Origin: Streptomyces sp. NRRL F-5126
GTDB lineage: Bacteria; Actinomycetota; Actinomycetes; Streptomycetales; Streptomycetaceae
Direction: 5' to 3'
Length of the DNA stretch: 64,000 nt
Assembly (NCBI RefSeq): GCF_000721265.1
Contig: NZ_JOFZ01000006.1
Location: 248,001 to 312,000 of the forward strand
A program made the position numbers and the translations under genes. Below are positions 59,007 through 64,000 of the stretch, piece after piece (the first letter of the stretch is position 1; every line of letters begins with the position of its first letter). Below the pieces are notes generated by a model that worked only from the letters and a program-made list of their open reading frames with translations, did no database searches and was not told where the DNA came from.

Positions 59007-60139
59007 CGGGCCACCTCCAGCTTCTCGTCGGTGGCGGTGGCCGCCGCCTGGGCGGCGAGTTCGGCTCCCACGCGCTGCTGCTGGCGGCGCAGGCCGAAGC
59101 GGCGTACGAGCTCGTAGGCGATGACGACGCACAGGACGATCACGCCCTGGATGACGCCGAGGATCTCCTTGTCGTAGCCGATGAGCTCCAGGTGGCCCGT
59201 GGTGCGCTCCAGGTAGCCCCACAGCAGCGAGGCGATCGCGATGCCGACCGGGTTGTTGCGGCCGAGCAGCGCGATGGCGATGCCGGTGAAGCCGACGCCC
59301 AGCGGGAAGTCGTTGGAGAACGCGTGGCTGTCGTTGAGCAGGGTCGGCATGCCGACCAGGCCCGCGACGGCGCCGGAGATGACCATGCTGGTGACGACCA
59401 TCTTCTTCACGCCGACGCCGCTGGCCTCGGCCGCGCTCTCCGAGCGGCCGACGGCGCGCAGGTCGAAGCCGAAGCGGGTGCGGCCGAGCACGAACCAGTA
59501 GGCGACGCCGACCAGCGCGGCGATCACGATGAAGCCCCACAGATCGCCCGCGGGGCCTGCGTTGAACGTGAAGAACCAGGACGACTTCGGCAGGGTCTTG
59601 GTGGACACCAGCGTGCCGGCGTCGTCCAGCTGCCCGAGCTTGTCCGGCTGCAGCAGGTAGGCGATGACGGCGGTCGCGATGGAGTTCAGCATGATCGTGG
59701 AGATGACCTCGCTGACCCCGCGCGAGGTCTTGAGGATGCCCGCGATGCCCGACCACATGGCGCCGACGACCATCGCGACGAGGATGACCACGATGATCTG
59801 CAGCGGCCCCGGCAGGTGCAGCGCCCCGCCGACGACGGCCGCGAAGAACGCGGCGATGCGGTACTGGCCGTCGACGCCGATGTTGAACAGGTTCATCCGG
59901 AAGCCGACGGCGACGGCGACGCCCGCGAGGTAGTACGTCGTGGCCTTGTTCAGGATGTAGATCTGGCTGTCGCTCGCCGAGCCGTACGACAGCATGTCGT
60001 TGAACGCCTCGAAGGGGTTCTTGCCGGTGGCGAGGATGACCAGCGCGGTCACCACGAGCGCCGCGACGACCGCGAGTACGGGGGCCGCGATCGCGAGGAG
60101 CAGCCGCTCCTTGTCGATGCGTGCGGTGAGCTTGTTCAT
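59003..60139 (-). CDS. Nucleoside ABC transporter permease (first)
   Basis: 378 residues with about nine helices; same family as its neighbour (YufP/NupP-like). NLFNIGVDGQYRIAAFFAAV is the coupling motif (DGQ in place of EGQ), followed by GVSEVISTIMLNSIATAVIA and FSNDFPLGVGFTGIAIALLG. ATG 60139 overlaps the ATPase stop as ATGA. Works with the second permease, the ATPase and the BMP lipoprotein to import nucleosides across the cytoplasmic membrane. Confidence 0.92.
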   Translation of the reverse strand: MNKLTARIDKERLLLAIAAPVLAVVAALVVTALVILATGKNPFEAFNDMLSYGSASDSQIYILNKATTYYLAGVAVAVGFRMNLFNIGVDGQYRIAAFFAAVVGGALHLPGPLQIIVVILVAMVVGAMWSGIAGILKTSRGVSEVISTIMLNSIATAVIAYLLQPDKLGQLDDAGTLVSTKTLPKSSWFFTFNAGPAGDLWGFIVIAALVGVAYWFVLGRTRFGFDLRAVGRSESAAEASGVGVKKMVVTSMVISGAVAGLVGMPTLLNDSHAFSNDFPLGVGFTGIAIALLGRNNPVGIAIASLLWGYLERTTGHLELIGYDKEILGVIQGVIVLCVVIAYELVRRFGLRRQQQRVGAELAAQAAATATDEKLEVAR

Positions 60140-61719
60140 CCTTCTTCGCCGCCTTCCGGGGCGCTCGCGCCCACGGCCTCGTGGTCCAGGTGGCCGCTGG
60201 ATGCGCCGGTCATCGCCGAGCCCAGCTCCTCGGGGGTGATGGTGGCCGGGTCGGCGTCGGCGACCAGCCGGCCCCGGTACATCACCCGGAGTGTGTCGGA
60301 CAGGCCGATCAGCTCGTCCAGGTCGGCGGAGATCAGCAGCACGGCGAGTCCCTCGCGGCGCGCCTCGCTGATCTGGTCCCAGATCTGGGCCTGCGCGCCG
60401 ACGTCCACGCCGCGCGTGGGGTGCGCCGCGATCAGGAGCTTCGGGTGGTGGCTCATCTCGCGGCCGACGATCAGCTTCTGCTGGTTGCCGCCGGACAGCG
60501 AGGCCGCGGTGACCTCGATGCCGGGCGTGCGCACGTCGTACTCCTCGACGATCCGCTCGGTGTCGAGGCGTGCGGCGCGCGCGTCGATCAGGCCGCGCTT
60601 GGAGTTGGGGGTCTCGGTGACGTGGCCGAGTATGCGGTTCTCCCACAGCGGCGCTTCCAGCAGCAGGCCGTGCCGGTGGCGGTCCTCGGGGATGTAGCCG
60701 ATGCCGCGCTCGCGGCGGGTGCGGGTCGGCACGTGGGAGATGTCCTGGCCGCCGAGCACGACGGTGCCTGAGTCAGGGGTGCGCATCCCCATGACTGCCT
60801 CGACGAGTTCGGCCTGGCCGTTGCCCTCCACGCCGGCGATGCCGAGGACCTCGCCCTGGTGGATCGTGAAGTCGATGCCGCCGAGCACCTCGCGCACGAC
60901 GCCGTCGGAGTCGGTGGCGGTCAGCCTGAGGCCGCTCACGGCGAGCGCGGGCTCGTCCGTCACGGTGGACTCGCGGGCTCCGGGGGTCGGCAGTTCGCTG
61001 CCGACCATCAGCTCGGCGAGCTGCCGCGCGGTGGTGGAGCGCGGGTCGGCGGTGCCGACCGTCGTGCCGCGGCGGATGACGGTGATCTCGTCGGCGACGG
61101 ACAGCACCTCGCCCAGCTTGTGCGAGATGAACAGGACGGTCAGGCCCTCGGACTTGAGCTCGCGCAGGTTGTCGAAGAGCGCGTCGACCTCCTGCGGCAC
61201 GAGCACCGCGGTGGGCTCGTCGAGGATGAGCGTGCGGGCGCCGCGGTAGAGGACCTTGAGGATCTCCACGCGCTGGCGGTCGGCGACGCCGAGCCCCTCG
61301 ACGAGCGCGTCGGGGCGCACGCCGAGCCCGTAGGCGTCGGATATCTCGCGGATCTTGGCGCGTGCCCTGCCGCCGATCCCGTAGAGCTTCTCGCTGCCGA
61401 GCGCCACATTCTCCAGGACAGTGAGGTTGTCCGCGAGCATGAAGTGCTGGTGGACCATGCCGATGCCGCGGGCGATGGCGTCGGCGGGGCTGGAGAAGGC
61501 GGCCTCGGTGCCGTCGACGGCGATGGTGCCCTCGTCCGGCTTCTGCATGCCGTAGAGGATCTTCATCAGGGTCGACTTGCCCGCGCCGTTCTCGCCGCAC
61601 AGGGCGTGCACGGTGCCTCTGCGTACCGTGATGTCGATGTCCTTGTTGGCGACGACGCCGGGGAACCGCTTGGTGATGCCGCGGAGCTCGACCGCGGGGG
61701 GAGGGCTTGACGCGTTGAT
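60136..61719 (-). CDS. Nucleoside ABC transporter ATPase (double NBD), apparent ATC start
   Basis: 527 residues if begun at ATC 61719. Two nucleotide-binding domains in one chain: Walker A GENGAGKST in the first, LILDEPTA as Walker B; degenerate GVEGNGQAEL in the second, with the signature LSGGNQQKLIVGREMSHHPK. This is the RbsA/MglA/NupO layout. The N-terminal strand (NASSPPPAVELRGITKRFPG) is encoded upstream of the first ordinary start (GTG 61611), and no ATG, GTG, TTG or CTG lies in frame between it and the TAG at about 61770. ATC 61719 stands exactly where ATG is expected, 7 nt after GAGGAG. Confidence 0.88.
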   Translation of the reverse strand: MNASSPPPAVELRGITKRFPGVVANKDIDITVRRGTVHALCGENGAGKSTLMKILYGMQKPDEGTIAVDGTEAAFSSPADAIARGIGMVHQHFMLADNLTVLENVALGSEKLYGIGGRARAKIREISDAYGLGVRPDALVEGLGVADRQRVEILKVLYRGARTLILDEPTAVLVPQEVDALFDNLRELKSEGLTVLFISHKLGEVLSVADEITVIRRGTTVGTADPRSTTARQLAELMVGSELPTPGARESTVTDEPALAVSGLRLTATDSDGVVREVLGGIDFTIHQGEVLGIAGVEGNGQAELVEAVMGMRTPDSGTVVLGGQDISHVPTRTRRERGIGYIPEDRHRHGLLLEAPLWENRILGHVTETPNSKRGLIDARAARLDTERIVEEYDVRTPGIEVTAASLSGGNQQKLIVGREMSHHPKLLIAAHPTRGVDVGAQAQIWDQISEARREGLAVLLISADLDELIGLSDTLRVMYRGRLVADADPATITPEELGSAMTGASSGHLDHEAVGASAPEGGEEG

Positions 61720-61800
61720 GGCGCACTCTCCTCGTTGGTAAGGAGGGGTGGAGAGGGGGGCGTTCGGACGCTAGCGCGTCACGTGCGCGTCAACTCCCCA

Positions 61801-61812
61801 CTACGCGCGTAG
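61801..61812. promoter_or_regulatory. Nucleoside-regulon palindrome, transporter operon promoter
   Basis: Exact CTACGCGCGTAG in the 216-bp gap between the BMP gene and the ATPase, about 80 bp before the ATPase start. On the minus strand a TTGACG (61793-61788) lies just downstream of it and may be the -35. Confidence 0.75.
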
Positions 61813-61885
61813 AGTTGACACTTCGTTATGGCTCGTTCCGTTACCTGTGGACGAGCTCCGGCGGACGGACCACGCGGACACGGCA

Positions 61886-61929
61886 CCGGCCCGGTGAAGG
61901 GCGGCCGGGGGGCCGCCTCACCGGGCCGG
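61886..61929 (-). terminator. Terminator between BMP gene and transporter operon
   Basis: CCGGCCCGGTGA (61886-61897) pairs with TCACCGGGCCGG (61918-61929). The interior GGCGGCC/GGCCGCC extends the stem to about 19 bp. It begins 7 bp after the BMP stop and would end most BMP transcripts before the ATPase. Confidence 0.85.
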
Positions 61930-61935
61930 CAGCGG

Positions 61936-63000
61936 TCACGGGGTGGTCTTGACCTTGACCTTGCCGTCGACGATCGACTGCTTGGCCGCGTCGATCTTCG
62001 ACTTGATGTCGTTGATGAACCCGCCGCTGTAGGTCAGCGAGACGCCGTTCTTGGCGAGCGAGTACGTGTTGGTGCCGGTCAGCGGCTTCTTGTCGTGGAC
62101 CGACTTGACCAGGTCGTACACGCCGACGTCGACATTCTTGACGACGGACGTGAGGATCGAGGACTTGTACTGCGACAGCGAGGGCTGGTTGTACTGGTCG
62201 GAGTCGACGCCGATCGCCCAGGTGCCCTTCTTGCCGTGGACGGCCTCGATCGAGCCCGAGCCGGACGAGCCGGCCGCCGCGAAGATGACGTCCGCGCCCT
62301 TGTCGAGCATGCCCTGCGCGGCCGCCTTGCCCTTGTCGGGGCTCGCGAAGCCGGAGGTGTCGGAGCCGTGCGACAGGTACTGCACGTCCACCTTGATCTT
62401 CGGGTTGGTGTCGTGCACGCCCTGCACGTAACCCGCCTGGAACTTCTTGATCAGCGGCACGTCCACACCGCCGATGAAGCCCACCTGGTCGCTCTTGGTC
62501 TTCAGCGCGGCGGCGACACCGCCGAGGTAGGAGCTCTCCGCCTCGGTGAAGACGATGCTGTCGACGTTCTTCGCGTCGACCGAGGAGTCGACGATGCCGA
62601 AGGTCGTGTCCGGGAACTTCGCGGCGGCCTGCTTCATGGAGTTGGCGTAGGCGTAGCCGATGCCGACGACCGGGTTGTAGCCGGCCTGCGCGAGCTGCGA
62701 GAGGCGGTCGAGGCGGTCGGCCTCGGTGTCCGTCGTCTTCGCCGTCAGCTCCTTGACGGAGCCGCCGAACTGCTTCTTGGCCTTGTCGATACCGCGCGCG
62801 GCCGAGTCGTTGAAGGAGTGGTCACCACGACCACCGACGTCGTAGGCGACGCCGACCTTGACGCCGCCCTTGGCACCGGAAGCGCTGGAGGAAGCGTCGT
62901 CCTGTGCCTTCTGTTCCGACGTGCTGCCGCAGGCGGCGACAGACAGCGCGAGCGCGGCGGAGGCTATGCCCGACGCGGCGATCCTGGTTACCCGGCGCAA
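61936..63000 (-). CDS. BMP-family nucleoside-binding lipoprotein
   Basis: 354 residues. A Sec/lipoprotein signal (RRVTRIAASGIASAALALSV, lipobox AAC-G) puts it on the outer face of the membrane. The Bmp/PnrA fold is shown by VGVAYDVGGRGDHSFNDSAA, YNPVVGIGYAYANSMKQAAA, FIGGVDVPLIKKFQAGYVQG and WAIGVDSDQYNQPS. PnrA-like proteins bind purine and pyrimidine nucleosides and hand them to the ABC importer encoded next. TTG start with GAAGGGA 8 nt upstream. The promoter region has a degenerate copy (TAACGCGCGTAG) of the regulon palindrome. Confidence 0.92.
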   Translation of the reverse strand: MRRVTRIAASGIASAALALSVAACGSTSEQKAQDDASSSASGAKGGVKVGVAYDVGGRGDHSFNDSAARGIDKAKKQFGGSVKELTAKTTDTEADRLDRLSQLAQAGYNPVVGIGYAYANSMKQAAAKFPDTTFGIVDSSVDAKNVDSIVFTEAESSYLGGVAAALKTKSDQVGFIGGVDVPLIKKFQAGYVQGVHDTNPKIKVDVQYLSHGSDTSGFASPDKGKAAAQGMLDKGADVIFAAAGSSGSGSIEAVHGKKGTWAIGVDSDQYNQPSLSQYKSSILTSVVKNVDVGVYDLVKSVHDKKPLTGTNTYSLAKNGVSLTYSGGFINDIKSKIDAAKQSIVDGKVKVKTTP

Positions 63001-63060
63001 GAGGGTGGTCCCTTCAAACTGACCGAAGCGCCTCTTCCGGCGCTGGTTTCGCGGCGATCG

Positions 63061-63072
63061 TAACGCGCGTAG
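63061..63072. promoter_or_regulatory. Degenerate nucleoside-regulon palindrome, BMP promoter
   Basis: TAACGCGCGTAG differs from CTACGCGCGTAG in two bases of one arm. It lies 61-72 bp before the BMP start codon; TACGAT on the minus strand overlaps it as a possible -10. Confidence 0.6.
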
Positions 63073-63138
63073 ATGTCAGATAAAGGCCCCTACGGAAGCC
63101 GTTATCGGATCGTCGCGAACAGAAGGTGTCGCCCGCGG

Positions 63139-64000
63139 TTACAGCCGGTTGCCGTCGAGCAGCGCGGCGGCCGTGAACAGCTCGACTCCCACCTTGATCG
63201 CCTCTTCGTCGACGTCGAAATCACCACGGTGGAGGTCGTAGCGCGCGCCCTCGCCCGGCGGGCGGACACCGAGGCGCGCCATGGCGCCCGGCACGTCCTC
63301 CAGGTACCAGGAGAAGTCCTCGCCGCCGAGGCTCTGCTCGGTGTCCTCGACGGCGTCGGCGCCACGCCGCGCGGTGTGGGCGGCCCGCAGCAGATCGGCC
63401 ATGGCGGCGTCGTTGACGACGGGCGGTACGCCGCGCACGTAGGTGATCTCCGTCTTGGCGTGGTGCAGCGCGGCCACCTCGTCGACGGCCGCGTGCACGA
63501 GGTCGGGCGCGTCGTGCCAGGCGTCGAGGCCGAGGCAGCGCACCGTGCCGGACAGCTCCGCGTGCTGCGGGATGACGTTGGCCGCGTGACCCGACGCGAT
63601 GCGGCCCCACGTGAGCACGAGCCCGGAGCGCGTGTCGACCCGGCGCGCGAGCAGCGCGGGCACGTCGGTGGCGACCTTGGCGGCGGCCGTGACCAGGTCG
63701 GTCGTCAGGTGCGGGCGCGCGGTGTGCCCGCCGGGGCCGTCGAGCGCGATCTCGACGCGGTCGCAGGCGGACGTGATGGGGCCGACGCGCAGCCCGATGC
63801 GTCCCGCGTCGACCTTGGGGTCGCAGTGCACGGCGAGGATGCGGCCCACGCCGTCCAGCACGCCGGACTCGACAGCCTCGGGCGCGCCGCCGGGCAGCAC
63901 CTCCTCGGCGGGCTGGAAGACGAGGCGCACGGCGTGCGGCAGGAGGCCGCGCCTGTGCAGGTCGAGGAGGACGAGCCCGGCGCCGAGCACGACGGTCGTG
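63139..64000 (-). CDS. M20-family amidohydrolase (5' end outside window)
   Basis: The last 287 or so residues of an M20D aminoacylase/amidohydrolase; the start lies beyond the right edge, with TTVVLGAGLVLLDLHRRGLL as the first visible part. Seen: FQPAEEVLPGGAPEAVESGV with the catalytic Glu pair, GPGGHTARPHLTTD with metal His, HAANVIPQHAELSGTVRCL of the lid, and SLGGEDFSWYLEDVPGAMAR with the terminal metal region. It hydrolyses N-acyl amino acids or related amides. In mycobacteria amiA/amiB genes of this family also sit beside the deoxynucleoside genes, so the neighbourhood is conserved. Confidence 0.9.
   Translation of the reverse strand, partial: TTVVLGAGLVLLDLHRRGLLPHAVRLVFQPAEEVLPGGAPEAVESGVLDGVGRILAVHCDPKVDAGRIGLRVGPITSACDRVEIALDGPGGHTARPHLTTDLVTAAAKVATDVPALLARRVDTRSGLVLTWGRIASGHAANVIPQHAELSGTVRCLGLDAWHDAPDLVHAAVDEVAALHHAKTEITYVRGVPPVVNDAAMADLLRAAHTARRGADAVEDTEQSLGGEDFSWYLEDVPGAMARLGVRPPGEGARYDLHRGDFDVDEEAIKVGVELFTAAALLDGNRL

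Noticed and set aside
1..64000. tRNA or rRNA genes
   Set aside because: No T-arm consensus followed by an acceptor stem and no rRNA-like segments were seen on either strand; a covariance-model scan would settle it.

Overview
The window is chromosomal DNA of a Streptomyces (or very close relative). GC is very high, third codon positions are strongly G/C, many genes start with GTG, and the gene content is that of the streptomycete core. This includes the afsQ1-afsQ2-sigQ signalling locus and the birA / pccB-pccE / maf / accA2 acyl-CoA carboxylase neighbourhood. From memory, the order birA-accD-accE-maf-accA, then lpdA, pnp-pmmB and add-deoA-cdd is also kept in mycobacteria, so the backbone looks like an old actinobacterial cluster. 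No tRNA, rRNA or CRISPR array was seen.

Layout. 0-14.9 kb: XRE regulator, GAF-GGDEF diguanylate cyclase, enoyl-CoA hydratase, class III nucleotide cyclase with a repeat-expanded N-terminus, biotin ligase, propionyl-CoA carboxylase beta and epsilon subunits, a YefM/RelE-type toxin-antitoxin pair, Maf, the biotinylated alpha subunit AccA2, and TetR and DeoR regulators. 15-18.7 kb: a small accessory patch with two broken genes (SDR, XRE-type regulator), two tiny overlapping Cys-rich genes, an intact XRE regulator and an HD phosphohydrolase. 18.8-30.4 kb: LpdA-like quinone reductase, purine nucleoside phosphorylase, phosphohexomutase/phosphopentomutase, AraC and VOC genes, deoC, a two-gene aldehyde dehydrogenase unit and a uridine-kinase-like ATPase. 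30.4-44 kb: a second accessory region of regulator-plus-target pairs (MerR/MFS, TetR/alcohol dehydrogenase, MarR/metallo-beta-lactamase-fold, TetR/alpha-beta hydrolase next to P450-ferredoxin), a NarL-type two-component operon, acetyltransferases and degraded genes. 44-55.9 kb: adenosine deaminase, small secreted protein, PspC, VanZ, the afsQ operon, sigQ, LysR/MFS, an ECF sigma factor and a STAS protein. 56-64 kb: on the minus strand, a BMP-type nucleoside ABC importer, then cdd and deoA in one tightly overlapping operon, and the edge of an M20 amidohydrolase.

How it works together. The recurring theme is uptake and breakdown of nucleosides. The importer brings nucleosides in. Adenosine and cytidine deaminases and the two phosphorylases (PNP, DeoA) convert them to bases and (deoxy)ribose-1-phosphate. 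The mutase makes the 5-phosphate, DeoC splits deoxyribose-5-phosphate to acetaldehyde and glyceraldehyde-3-phosphate, and the aldehyde dehydrogenase next to it can oxidise acetaldehyde. A 12-bp palindrome, CTACGCGCGTAG, occurs in the promoters of pnp, deoC, add and the transporter-cdd-deoA operon, and in a degenerate form before the binding-protein gene. I read this as one nucleoside-catabolism regulon, and it is the strongest unexplained signal in the window. Many genes here also carry a TANNNT -10 box ending 6-7 nt before the start codon, which suggests leaderless mRNAs.
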